Source: Lachnospiraceae bacterium (GTDB lineage Bacteria > Bacillota > Clostridia > Lachnospirales > Lachnospiraceae). From it: DNA of 39,568 bases. This document shows, piece after piece, positions 25,052 to 33,371 of this stretch. Below the pieces are notes generated by a model, which was not told where the DNA came from, made no database searches, and saw only the letters and a program-made list of their open reading frames with translations. Each line of letters opens with the position of its first letter. Positions within the stretch are counted from its first letter, which is position 1. The position numbers and the translations under genes were made by a program. The stretch lies in contig JAQVHQ010000033.1 in the NCBI GenBank assembly GCA_028696165.1, positions 1 through 39,568 on the forward strand, given 5' to 3'.

Positions 25052-26342
25052 GCTTGTCCTCCTTTCTTACAGACTCCGGCTCATTTATCCGTCTTACTAT
25101 TGTCTGACTTGCTTTTATCTGACCTGCTTTTATCTGATCTGTCTTTATCTGATCTGCCTTTATCTTCTGAATTTTCTTAATTTCCATACTTTCTGCAAAT
25201 GCCTGTACACGGGTACGAAGCTGTCCGGAATTACCAACTACATAAGGATGGTCCACTGACAACACCGGATATCCATACTCATCACGCATAATATGATGTG
25301 CAGATGCGCTCTCATATCCCCAATAATCACAGAACTTCATATGCTGATAGATGATTCCGTCTGCATGAAATTCTTTTGCCAAATTATCTACATAAGTATG
25401 ACGGGCATCAATCTTCTCACGGTTCATATAGCGCGGACATTGACCCCAGTCCAGATATTGTGCACAAATCTGTGTCAAAACATCTTCTGTATCATTTAAC
25501 AGGATCTGCCCACGGCCCGGGAAAGAGCCAAAACAGAATCGATCCGCAACCACAAGCACTCCAACATCCTCAATTAATTCAATCAATTTAGGATCGTCTA
25601 TCTCTGAACCTACCAGTACAACTTTAGCCCGAAAGTTCTTCTTCTCGTCACACTTTCTATCCTTTAGTTCCTCCACCGTCTCCTGCAGCATAGGAAGCAA
25701 CAGATTATGCGGGCAGCAATAAGTAGCCAGACAGAACACCGCAAATTCATAACCGGTAATTCTTGGATTATCCTCTTTTCGGTAATCTCCCATCTCAGTG
25801 ATAAGCCGGCTGATTTCATTTTGCTGACGAACTGATTCACGAAGCGCTTCATCAGAAATGTCAATACCATAATGTTCTTTTAAAGGTTCCAAAACACGAA
25901 TACGCATCTGCTTCGCATAGTGACGTAAAGCCGAAGCATCTGATTTCATAGGAACATCCGCATAGGACACAAAGAACTTCTCCTTCGTACACAGATTCTG
26001 TCGTTCAATATTTTCCACTGCGCGGTTCATCTGCGCACATGCATCCGGCGCAATGATACAGTCTAAGAACTCAAATCCGCCCTCTAATCCACGCTCTAAT
26101 AAAGCTCTGCTAAATTCACATAATAAGCTGGTCATATAATAGGTTCCCATTTCCAAAGAACCGGTTCTGGGAGCCCGAAGGCGAACACTAAAGCATCCCG
26201 GAAGGTTAAGCAGTGGTTCCGGAATCAAAGAACAGACACCTCCTATGGCAATCTGACCATCTGCCGAAGCCTGACGTACCAGGTCATTATTGACATCCTC
26301 CAATAATTTTTCTAACGTATATAAATGTTTTAAATCTTTCAC
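25044..26342 (-). CDS. 2-hydroxyacyl-CoA dehydratase-family subunit (432 aa)
   Basis: The second COG1775-type subunit. Family features are GGVCSLIPEPLL near the N-terminus, RLRAPRTGSLEMGTYYMTSL, FLDCIIAPDACAQMNRAVEN, VVLVGSEIDDPKLIELIEDV (typical of HgdB-like), DGIIYQHMKFCDYWGYESAS and GYPVLSVDHPYVVGNSGQLR. Cysteines suited to a cluster are in IAPDACAQ and KFCDYWG. It starts with GTG at 26342, 6 nt after AAGGAG. The C-terminus is odd: after the fold ends, four pentapeptide repeats (QIKAD, QIKTD, QIKAG, QIKAS) are encoded by a 15-bp tandem DNA repeat. Upstream lies the CooC-like ATPase, 105 bp away. Confidence 0.82.
   Translation of the reverse strand: MKDLKHLYTLEKLLEDVNNDLVRQASADGQIAIGGVCSLIPEPLLNLPGCFSVRLRAPRTGSLEMGTYYMTSLLCEFSRALLERGLEGGFEFLDCIIAPDACAQMNRAVENIERQNLCTKEKFFVSYADVPMKSDASALRHYAKQMRIRVLEPLKEHYGIDISDEALRESVRQQNEISRLITEMGDYRKEDNPRITGYEFAVFCLATYCCPHNLLLPMLQETVEELKDRKCDEKKNFRAKVVLVGSEIDDPKLIELIEDVGVLVVADRFCFGSFPGRGQILLNDTEDVLTQICAQYLDWGQCPRYMNREKIDARHTYVDNLAKEFHADGIIYQHMKFCDYWGYESASAHHIMRDEYGYPVLSVDHPYVVGNSGQLRTRVQAFAESMEIKKIQKIKADQIKTDQIKAGQIKASQTIVRRINEPESVRKEDKHE
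25104..25163 (-). repeat. 15-bp in-frame tandem repeat in the dehydratase-like gene
   Basis: Four copies of CTGAYYTGYYTTTAT at 25104, 25119, 25134 and 25149 encode QIKxx pentapeptides at the C-terminus of the 432-residue subunit. Period 15 keeps the frame. Confidence 0.9.
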
Positions 26343-26447
26343 TTATTTCTCCTTTGTACTACAAGTATATAAAATTCCAACTGCCAAATGAATAGGAATC
26401 ATCCATTGAAAGATACCTTCTAATAAATGATGTATTCCATTACAAGG

Positions 26448-27221
26448 TCAGCCCAATATCTCTATTTTATGTAGTGCTTCCCTGGCACCGTTCACTATAT
26501 TCGAATCATCCGGCAGATAAAAGACATTCTGTCCCGTCAAATCAAAAGCCGCCAATTGACTATCTGTAGGAATGTAAGTCAAAACAGGGATGTCTCCTGT
26601 ATCTATGTACTGCTTCATGGAAATATCCGGCATACGATTCACGACAGCACCTATCTTTTCATACATGACCAGTTCATCCGCCACTTTCTTTATAGTCTGA
26701 ATTACCTGAGTTCCCTTCTTACTGGAATCCGTAACCAGCATAAGGTGCGTCACCTTCTCCATCACTCTGCGGTTAATCTGCTCAATCCCGGCCTCACCAT
26801 CAATCACCACATAATCGAAATTTCCAGACAGCATCTGAATAACATCCTTCAAATAAGCATTCACCTTACAATAACACCCCGCCGTCTCCGGTCTTCCAAC
26901 AGCAATAAAAGAAAATCCATCCTGTTCCACCAGGGCATCAAAGATCTGATACTTCGCTTCTCCAAGAAGTTCCACCGCAGCCTTAGTCTCCCCATCTTCC
27001 ACCGCAGCAATCACACTCTTGCGGATGTCATCAATCGTAATCCCGACATCCACTCCCAGCGCCGTAGACAATCCCACTGCCGGATCCGCATCAATCGCCA
27101 GAATCCTCTTATCCGGAAAAGCTTCCGCCAACAATTTCACAATCACCGCTGCCAGCGAAGTCTTCCCCACCCCGCCCTTCCCAGCCAGGGCAATAATCTT
27201 CGTATCTCTCACATTCTCCAT
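26448..27221 (-). CDS. CooC-like MinD-family ATPase (nickel/metallocluster maturation)
   Basis: A 257-residue SIMIBI-class ATPase. The deviant Walker A KGGVGKTS is at 15-22, switch I contains AIDADPAVGLSTALG (about 42-56) and Walker B is DYVVIDGEAGIEQ. It also has the CXC pair of CooC proteins, C116 and C118 in TAGCYCKVNAYLK; in CooC1 these cysteines bind nickel or zinc at the dimer interface. CooC inserts nickel into CO dehydrogenase. No CODH catalytic gene is in the window, but an AcsB-like protein is encoded downstream. I place the start at 27221: GGGAGG precedes this ATG by 12 nt. A 55-codon longer frame runs back into the 45-bp repeats and would add repetitive GAREKWETGRNPG peptide, which I reject. 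Confidence 0.85.
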   Translation of the reverse strand: MENVRDTKIIALAGKGGVGKTSLAAVIVKLLAEAFPDKRILAIDADPAVGLSTALGVDVGITIDDIRKSVIAAVEDGETKAAVELLGEAKYQIFDALVEQDGFSFIAVGRPETAGCYCKVNAYLKDVIQMLSGNFDYVVIDGEAGIEQINRRVMEKVTHLMLVTDSSKKGTQVIQTIKKVADELVMYEKIGAVVNRMPDISMKQYIDTGDIPVLTYIPTDSQLAAFDLTGQNVFYLPDDSNIVNGAREALHKIEILG

Positions 27222-27273
27222 AAATTCAACGCCTCCCACATACCAATACACCACCACAACTCCCGACTTTAAA

Positions 27274-27452
27274 CCAGGATTCCTTCCAGTCTCCCACTTT
27301 TCTCTCGCGCCTTGAATCCAGGATTCCTTCCAGTCTCCCACTTTTTCTCTCGCGCCTTGAATCCAGGATTCCTTCCAGTCTCCCACTTTTTCTCTCGCGC
27401 CTTGAATCCAGGATTCCTTTCAGTCTGCCATTTTTCTCTCGCGCCTTGAATC
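27274..27452. repeat. 44/45-bp tandem array, four copies
   Basis: Starts at 27274, 27318, 27363 and 27408. The unit begins CCAGGATTCCTTCCAGTCTC and ends CTCGCGCCTTGAAT. The first copy is 44 bp, which shifts the frame relative to the others. It fills the gap between jetC and the CooC-like gene. On the minus strand it reads as repeated GAREK-WETGRNPG peptides in an open frame, but the unequal period argues against coding. Confidence 0.92.
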
Positions 27453-27456
27453 CCCA

Positions 27457-27533
27457 GCAGACTCAGAAGCATCATCTTTTCAAAACTGTCAAAAACGGTT
27501 TCAGTTTTTAAAAGATGATGCTTCTGAGTCTGC
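27457..27533. repeat. 24-bp perfect inverted repeat (large hairpin)
   Basis: GCAGACTCAGAAGCATCATC plus TTTT (27457-27480) pairs perfectly with 27510-27533. Inside the 29-nt loop a second stem AAAACTG/CAGTTTT extends the structure. It lies 20 bp beyond the jetC stop and lacks a T-run. The CATCATCTTTT core recurs in the terminator hairpin at 35998-36054. Confidence 0.85.
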
Positions 27534-27552
27534 GTCCCCATGCCAAAAAATC

Positions 27553-30500
27553 TCAACTCTCAATCTCCTGATTCAAAGTCCCAAACTCCTTCTTCTCAAA
27601 CTCCTGTATGGATATATTCTTCTTATTCGGATTAGCAAACACAAATGTCTTATCCACATTCTCCAGATAATTTTGAATCTTATCATTGGTAGCACTAATA
27701 ATCGCCTGGAACCCCAGGCCACGAATCAACTCAATACAACTTGCCACTTTCTCCGAATCCATCTTTGAAAATGCCTCATCTAACACTACCAGACGAATAG
27801 TCGGATTTCTCTGAATCTTCGGTGACAGATTGATTCTATATGCCTGGGCAAAGCTGGCAAGCAATGCCACATAGAGTGGATTCTGTCCTTCACCACCGGA
27901 ATTTTTCTTGATCATCCTGCTAAGACGAATACGGATTGTATCTTCTCCCGGCTCACCTTGAATAATCTGCTGCATATCAAAAGAAAGATATGTCCGATAA
28001 TCTGCATACTTATCCATATTACGCTTAGATTCCTCTAGTTCTTCCTGGCTGGCATTATCAGCCGGAATGAAAATCTGAATCAACTCATTAATTTCATCTT
28101 CATAATTATGTTCATGTTCCATAGTAAATAAATCCAGCTGATTCTGCATATGATTGGCAATTTGATTTGGATTGATTTCCAATGCATCATCCATGAACAT
28201 GTCATAATATTTTCCATCCACGCCCTTATTTTTAGTAATGATAAACTGATACTTGTCTTTACCGAAATCCAGCTTGCTGATGACACGATTTAATTCATCC
28301 TTTCGCTGAAGCGCATCCCGGATGGCACTTCTTATCTTAAACACAAAATCATCCTTGAAATGTTCCACCGCAGTCTTTGCCTGTTCCTTTGCAATCTCCT
28401 GATAGTGCAGCAAATCATCACACTGCAGACTGTCTAATAGATGATCATATTCTGTATTTTCTCTGCTCGTTGGCGAAAATCCACGGTTTGGATACTGACG
28501 CAGATACTCAAAGCGAGAGTCCTGCAGTCTCTGAAGCGCGATATCCTTCTCTCTCAGAGTTTTTATCTGTGCTTCTTCGTACGTCTGTCCAATGCGATGA
28601 TATCTCGGATTACGCTCTTTTGAGAGTTCTTCCTGCACTACCGGTTCAAAGGCTTCATTTTTCTCGAAAACACGCTCCATCTCAAGAAGCTCTTCATTTA
28701 CTCTAAGATGTTCGTCCCTTGACTGGTCATTTGCACTCTGCATCTTCCAGATTCGCTGGTCTAATTCCTTCTGTAGATTTTCCTTTTTATCTATCGCCTT
28801 TTTCACTTCATCCTGCTGCCGTTCTAATTCTTCCACATTGAGTTCTTTCATCTGCTGCAGCTTTTGAATCAAACGCTCTTTTTCTTTTTCATTTTTAGAT
28901 ATTTCCTTATAATCCCTCTGCCAGTAGAGATATTCTTCAAGACTGTGGCTGGATAAATCCTCCAGGGATAGAATCCGGTTACACTCTGTCACAATCTCTT
29001 TCTGCGGATTTAATTCTTCCTCCCAGGATTTCACATTACCTTCCAACAGGCGAATCTGTCTCTTTAAACTTTGTTCCCCAATATACGCATACTTTGTATA
29101 ATTATCCGGATTGATATATTGCAGACGATATCCCTGATAGCGCAGACATTCCGGAGTAATACCGATACGGCACTCCCTCAGTTCTTCTACGGTATGGCAC
29201 TTGATTACCCTGCCTAACAGGTAATCCACATAGGCACGAATATATTTTTCTTTACACACTACTTCCTTCGACAATGCATCCGCTTCCACTACAGGATTCG
29301 CTTCTAATACTTTCTGTGTATCCACCACTGCCACGCGGAAATACTTCTGTCCATCAAGTTCCTCATAGGCTTTCATAGCCGCCTCAGCATATTCCGGTTC
29401 CACCATAATGGACATCTTCTGACTTCCCAGATATCCTTCCACTGCATTTCTCCAGGTCTCATCTCTGATATCCAGCAAATCAGCAAGGATTTCCACCGAA
29501 ACCGGACGTTTATATTTTGCATCTAATTTCTTCTTAATAGATAATCGTGCAGCTTCCAATTCTCTCGGATATACCTTCTTGCCCAGATGCAGCTGCGAGA
29601 GTTGAACTTTCGCTTCATTGATGGAGTTTTCCAGATTCTCTACTGCCTTATTGGCTTCTCTTCTTTGATTTTTAACATCCTTTACTGTATCTGCCAGAGC
29701 ATTTTGAAGGCGTTCCAATTCGCCCTCACTGATGGTTTTATCTGTGAATTTTTCAATATCCCAAAGGATTGCATTGGAGGTAATTTCTTCCTCCTCCCAA
29801 CCCTGCAGTTTCGTTGCCGTCTTATCCCAATACCCCTTGCTTGTATTCAATCGTTCCAGCAAATCATTAATACTTGCCAGCTGAGCTTTCATCTCTTCAT
29901 ATCCGGTAGCTGCAATCTGTCTGGTCAGTTCTTCTTTCTGTGCCTTTAATTTTTTAAGCTTCTGACTTTCTTCCTCATTGGTAATTCTCGCGGTGGCTAT
30001 TTCCTGCTCTACCAGCTTCATCTTGTCTAACAGAGCCTTTACCTGCGCATGTTTTGCCAGAATTTCCATTCGCTTTATCACATACTGCTGCTGGTCTATC
30101 AAATCTTCTTTTTCTTTATACACCCCATACTGTTTTTGGATTTCTTCCAGTTTATGAATTTCCAGCAGAGTATCTTCTATCTTCTTGCGCATACGACCAT
30201 ACTGCATGACACTTTCCTGCATATCTTCTATCTGAATATCCTGCTCCATACAAATATATTCTTTCACAAAATCTTCCAGCTTTATATTCATACGAAATGG
30301 TATCGCCCTCTTAAACAGTACCGGGAATTTTTCCGAGTCCAGTCCCCCAAGGTAGATATCATACAGCTGTTTTCGGAATCTTTCATTGGATGATCCCAGA
30401 TAATAGGACTCCGCATCAAAATGACTGGTGAGATAACGCTTTACTTCCTCAATGGTCATAACACGTTTCTCAGTCCGGTAATTGCCCTCTATCAGTCCGC

Positions 30501-30918
30501 CTTTATGCCAGAAGAACAGACGATTTATCTCATTAGTGGCAGTCTCCACATCAAATACGATTCCTACACACTGTTTCTCATTGGTATCTGTACGTTCCAG
30601 TTCCAGTACGATAGTACTTGAAAAATTCTGATTTCGTAGATAAGCAAATTCATTATTTTCTCCAATATTAACCATTCCGCGAAGGTACTCTATTAAGTTA
30701 CGGTCGGAATCATCCGCTGCCGCCTTGTTAAAGAATCCTCTTCCATCAGTATTGGCATAAAGAATAATCTGCAGGGCATCCAGCACTGTAGATTTTCCGC
30801 TTCCTGAATGTCCTGTAAAGAAATTGATTTCCTGATTAAAGGAGAGGACTTTTCTGCTGATATAGTGCCAGTTATTTAAGCACATCCGGGACAATGCCTC
30901 AAATCTCTGATTCTGCAT
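27553..30918 (-). CDS. jetC: Wadjet SMC-like ATPase JetC
   Basis: A 1121-residue SMC/MukB-like motor. Walker A GHSGSGKST is at 36-44. Long coiled coils span roughly 230-480 and 640-870 around a hinge-like segment (about 480-620). The signature is SGGEGQNPLYVALLASFAQA near residue 1007, and Walker B is IRLVVLDEAFSKMD near 1045. In Wadjet complexes this subunit dimerises, binds JetA (kleisin) and JetB, and extrudes DNA loops in search of small circular DNA, which JetD then cuts. GAGGAGG lies within the end of jetB, and the gene begins 2 bp after the jetB stop. No JetD gene follows at once; a tandem repeat, a hairpin and a metalloenzyme module intervene. Confidence 0.92.
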   Translation of the reverse strand: MQNQRFEALSRMCLNNWHYISRKVLSFNQEINFFTGHSGSGKSTVLDALQIILYANTDGRGFFNKAAADDSDRNLIEYLRGMVNIGENNEFAYLRNQNFSSTIVLELERTDTNEKQCVGIVFDVETATNEINRLFFWHKGGLIEGNYRTEKRVMTIEEVKRYLTSHFDAESYYLGSSNERFRKQLYDIYLGGLDSEKFPVLFKRAIPFRMNIKLEDFVKEYICMEQDIQIEDMQESVMQYGRMRKKIEDTLLEIHKLEEIQKQYGVYKEKEDLIDQQQYVIKRMEILAKHAQVKALLDKMKLVEQEIATARITNEEESQKLKKLKAQKEELTRQIAATGYEEMKAQLASINDLLERLNTSKGYWDKTATKLQGWEEEEITSNAILWDIEKFTDKTISEGELERLQNALADTVKDVKNQRREANKAVENLENSINEAKVQLSQLHLGKKVYPRELEAARLSIKKKLDAKYKRPVSVEILADLLDIRDETWRNAVEGYLGSQKMSIMVEPEYAEAAMKAYEELDGQKYFRVAVVDTQKVLEANPVVEADALSKEVVCKEKYIRAYVDYLLGRVIKCHTVEELRECRIGITPECLRYQGYRLQYINPDNYTKYAYIGEQSLKRQIRLLEGNVKSWEEELNPQKEIVTECNRILSLEDLSSHSLEEYLYWQRDYKEISKNEKEKERLIQKLQQMKELNVEELERQQDEVKKAIDKKENLQKELDQRIWKMQSANDQSRDEHLRVNEELLEMERVFEKNEAFEPVVQEELSKERNPRYHRIGQTYEEAQIKTLREKDIALQRLQDSRFEYLRQYPNRGFSPTSRENTEYDHLLDSLQCDDLLHYQEIAKEQAKTAVEHFKDDFVFKIRSAIRDALQRKDELNRVISKLDFGKDKYQFIITKNKGVDGKYYDMFMDDALEINPNQIANHMQNQLDLFTMEHEHNYEDEINELIQIFIPADNASQEELEESKRNMDKYADYRTYLSFDMQQIIQGEPGEDTIRIRLSRMIKKNSGGEGQNPLYVALLASFAQAYRINLSPKIQRNPTIRLVVLDEAFSKMDSEKVASCIELIRGLGFQAIISATNDKIQNYLENVDKTFVFANPNKKNISIQEFEKKEFGTLNQEIES

Positions 30919-30920
30919 AA

Positions 30921-31625
30921 TTACTCATCCTCCTCTTCTATGAATTCTGGATTGTTCGCCTTTTCTAATTCATCTGATTTTTCTGAATCTCCTGCGTTTT
31001 GAATTGCAGCATATTGCTCATCATCAAGCTCTTCATCTCTCTCACCCAATTCCTGCAACAATCCACGAATCTCATCGCCAAACAATACCACCTGTATGGT
31101 AGGATATATGATTAATTTCCCATCCCCATCAATAGTCTCCAACACATCAAGCGGTTCAATAATCTGATACTTTTTCAGTAATGCAATAGCGCGGCGAATC
31201 TCTGTGAATGACGGTTTGCTTCGAAGCAGCCTGTAACTGCCCAGCGCTTCATTAATCTGACCTAATGTGGTAACCACATTCACACTGTTGGATACGGTAG
31301 TCATCTGTTCATCATAGATTAATTTTAAAATCAGCAGATACAGTGTTGCCAGTTTTGGAATCTTCTCACCCAGCACTGTCTCACCCTTAATATAAAATAT
31401 TCCCATCTGACTGTTTTCGCACAGTTCCATACCACCCAGTCGAAAATATTCTTTTAAAAATTCCAGATGTTTATTGCAGATGCGAAAATCTTTATTCATG
31501 AGAAATCGTTCTGTACGCCGGTCATATTTTCTTTCCAGGATAAAAGTCTGCTTTAAGAGTGTCTGAATACACTCTGTTATCTGTGTCTGCTCTTCCGGCA
31601 TCTGTTCTTCGTAATATGTAATCAT
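30921..31625 (-). CDS. jetB: Wadjet subunit JetB (DUF4194, MksE-like)
   Basis: A 234-residue winged-helix protein of the MukE/MksE type that binds the kleisin JetA. It has LYLLILKLIYDEQMT in the middle, followed by helices with EIRRAIALLKKYQIIEPLDV and a strand-rich wing (GKLIIYPTIQVVLFGDEIRG). The C-terminal 45 residues are acidic (ERDEELDDEQYA ... IEEEDE). Its ATG directly follows the jetA stop (TAAATG), and the ribosome site GAGGAG is made by the last codons of jetA, so the two are tightly coupled. Confidence 0.88.
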   Translation of the reverse strand: MITYYEEQMPEEQTQITECIQTLLKQTFILERKYDRRTERFLMNKDFRICNKHLEFLKEYFRLGGMELCENSQMGIFYIKGETVLGEKIPKLATLYLLILKLIYDEQMTTVSNSVNVVTTLGQINEALGSYRLLRSKPSFTEIRRAIALLKKYQIIEPLDVLETIDGDGKLIIYPTIQVVLFGDEIRGLLQELGERDEELDDEQYAAIQNAGDSEKSDELEKANNPEFIEEEDE

Positions 31626-32999
31626 TTATTTCTCCTCGGTAATATTTTTCTTATTTACAAATGTCAATTTGGGATAAACATATTTTCCGTTGTCCACAGA
31701 CTCTGCTTCTGTATCCAGTATTCGGAATTTTCCATGCTTTCTGGCAGAATCATCATAGGCAAGGATCATTTTTTCAAATGATTCCTCATCCTGAATCATC
31801 ATTTCGTCCATAACAGCTTTCCCATCCACCATATGTTCTTCGATAAAGGCTTCTATCTGCTGCATAGAATATCTTCGATGAATACGGTTCAATTTCAGAA
31901 CTTCTTCCATAGACAGTTCATCTTCCACCACTTCCTCTGACAGACTCTCCTCGAACTTTATCTTTGGTTTTCGTTTTTTATAAAGAAGTTCCGGTGTCAG
32001 AACCTGCAGGGAAGCCAGATTCATCTTACTTCCAATTTGAGTGATAGTCTCTTCTGCATCTTCCCGCATGGAGATTTCATTCAACAGCTGAATTACCAGA
32101 CCTTTCGTATTGTCTTCCCCACTTAACAGATAGTTTAACCTGGTTACGGTTGCCCGCACATACTTGCTGTGCTCCCGATCCATATTGGCGATTCTATGCT
32201 CTATATCATCAAATCCCCGCTCTATACGGTCAATCAATTCATAGATTTCTGCCTCAGTGATAGTATGCGCATTCTTTATAATAATACGGTCCATCCACTG
32301 TGGTTCCTCACGCATATCATTGAGCCACTTTTTTATGTCGCTTTTATATTGGTAAAAATTATCGGAAGTTTTTAAAATATGATACTTTTTACGCACAATT
32401 TCTTCCACATACCCATCCAAATGCTCTTTTAACAATTCTCCATAGAATTTTTGTTCCAGAAGACTTGCAAAAAATTTATCCATATTATGCAGCATATCCT
32501 GAAGCACTTTGTTTAATTTGCGGGTATTAATCAGAGCTGTTTTCAGAAGGCTTAGAGAGCCTCGAGAATCATTTCGAAAAGAAAACAGATTTGCATATAT
32601 GTTCTGAATATAGATCTCTGTGTCCTCCATCTCATCATTAGTCAAACGCTCGAAAGCTTCGATGAAAATGGCCGCATAATCAGGTATCAGTATATTAGTA
32701 ATCAAGGTTGTATAATCATCCAGTTTTTTAAGCCACCCACTGTTCAAAAGCCAGTTTAGCACTCTGGTTGCCAGCGGCTCCAACAAATCCAGATCCGTCT
32801 CTAATTCATCCTGCTCCAGTTGAATATGCGACTTGGAAAAATAGTCGCTAAGAACTGATATACAGACCTCGCGACTTAAATAGTAGTTATTATATTCATA
32901 TTCTTCATTAATCTTTAATAAGGCTTCTATATAAATTTCCCGATTTACAGAGCGAAACAGCCCCCAGAATTTGTCAGGAATTTCGTATCTTATTTCCAT
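31626..32999 (-). CDS. jetA: Wadjet kleisin JetA (DUF5716 type, MksF-like)
   Basis: A 457-residue kleisin-like protein. The N-terminal winged helix begins YEIPDKFWGLFRSVNREIYI (typical of the DUF5716/JetA family). Long helices fill about 100-330 (GFDDIEHRIANMDREHSKYV), and a C-terminal winged helix includes HRRYSMQQIEAFIEEHMVDG and YVYPKLTFVN. It bridges the JetC heads and recruits JetB. The jetA(DUF5716)-jetB(DUF4194)-jetC-jetD(DUF2220) set fits what is called Wadjet type II in my recollection. AGAAGG precedes the ATG by 7 nt. First gene of the operon, about 130 nt after a likely promoter. Confidence 0.88.
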   Translation of the reverse strand: MEIRYEIPDKFWGLFRSVNREIYIEALLKINEEYEYNNYYLSREVCISVLSDYFSKSHIQLEQDELETDLDLLEPLATRVLNWLLNSGWLKKLDDYTTLITNILIPDYAAIFIEAFERLTNDEMEDTEIYIQNIYANLFSFRNDSRGSLSLLKTALINTRKLNKVLQDMLHNMDKFFASLLEQKFYGELLKEHLDGYVEEIVRKKYHILKTSDNFYQYKSDIKKWLNDMREEPQWMDRIIIKNAHTITEAEIYELIDRIERGFDDIEHRIANMDREHSKYVRATVTRLNYLLSGEDNTKGLVIQLLNEISMREDAEETITQIGSKMNLASLQVLTPELLYKKRKPKIKFEESLSEEVVEDELSMEEVLKLNRIHRRYSMQQIEAFIEEHMVDGKAVMDEMMIQDEESFEKMILAYDDSARKHGKFRILDTEAESVDNGKYVYPKLTFVNKKNITEEK

Positions 33000-33138
33000 T
33001 TTTTATCCTTCTCTTTGTCGTGTTGGCAATATCCATGCCTTTATTATATTCTTATCTGTATACATTTCCGCATCCATTCTTCCGGAGAATGAACCTATAC
33101 TACCATTTTCCAATCCATTGGACTGTATCCTAACCTCT

Positions 33139-33167
33139 ATTTTATCATATGCCAGACAAGAAACCAA
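33139..33167 (-). promoter_or_regulatory. Putative promoter of the jetABC operon
   Basis: TTGGTT (33162-33167, minus strand), 17-nt spacer, TAAAAT (33139-33144). An overlapping TTGGGT-17-TATGAT pair lies 5 bp upstream. The CGAGGCA array ends 35 bp upstream of it. Confidence 0.4.
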
Positions 33168-33201
33168 CCCAAAAAGCATGTAGAAAATAAGCGGAATAAA
33201 C

Positions 33202-33361
33202 CGAGGCAAATAGCTAACAAAAATCAACTTCTGCCTCGTGAAATGAGTTACATCGAGGCAGAAATAAAAAAAGCCATTATATATGCCTCAATTGGTATAT
33301 ATAATGGCAAAATAATCTTAAAAACGAGGCAGTAAATGAAATTTTGCTAGTATTTGCCTCG
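33202..33361 (-). repeat. CGAGGCA-N23-TGCCTCG array, locus 3 (three units)
   Basis: Units lie at 33202-33238, 33254-33290 (ending TGCCTCA) and 33325-33361, each with an interior of exactly 23 nt and no shared interior sequence. Linkers are 15 and 34 nt. In the middle unit the interior end GCCATTATATATGCC is mirrored in the linker by GGTATATATAATGGC (one mismatch), giving an extra hairpin. The array is oriented away from the leader at 33372-33430, toward jetA. Confidence 0.85.
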
Positions 33362-33371
33362 CCAAATCACT

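Noticed and set aside
26555-27315. Long antisense frames opposite the CooC-like gene
   Set aside because: No start signals; composition is the mirror of the coding strand.
27222-27386. N-terminal 55-codon extension of the CooC-like protein
   Set aside because: It encodes the 45-bp repeat; the ATG at 27221 has a GGGAGG site and begins at the normal family N-terminus.
33003-33227. Possible 74- or 58-residue secreted peptide directly before jetA
   Set aside because: The longer form starts with TTG inside the heptamer array, the shorter one has no ribosome site, and the likely jetA promoter lies within it. A hydrophobic LVSC stretch is suggestive but not enough.
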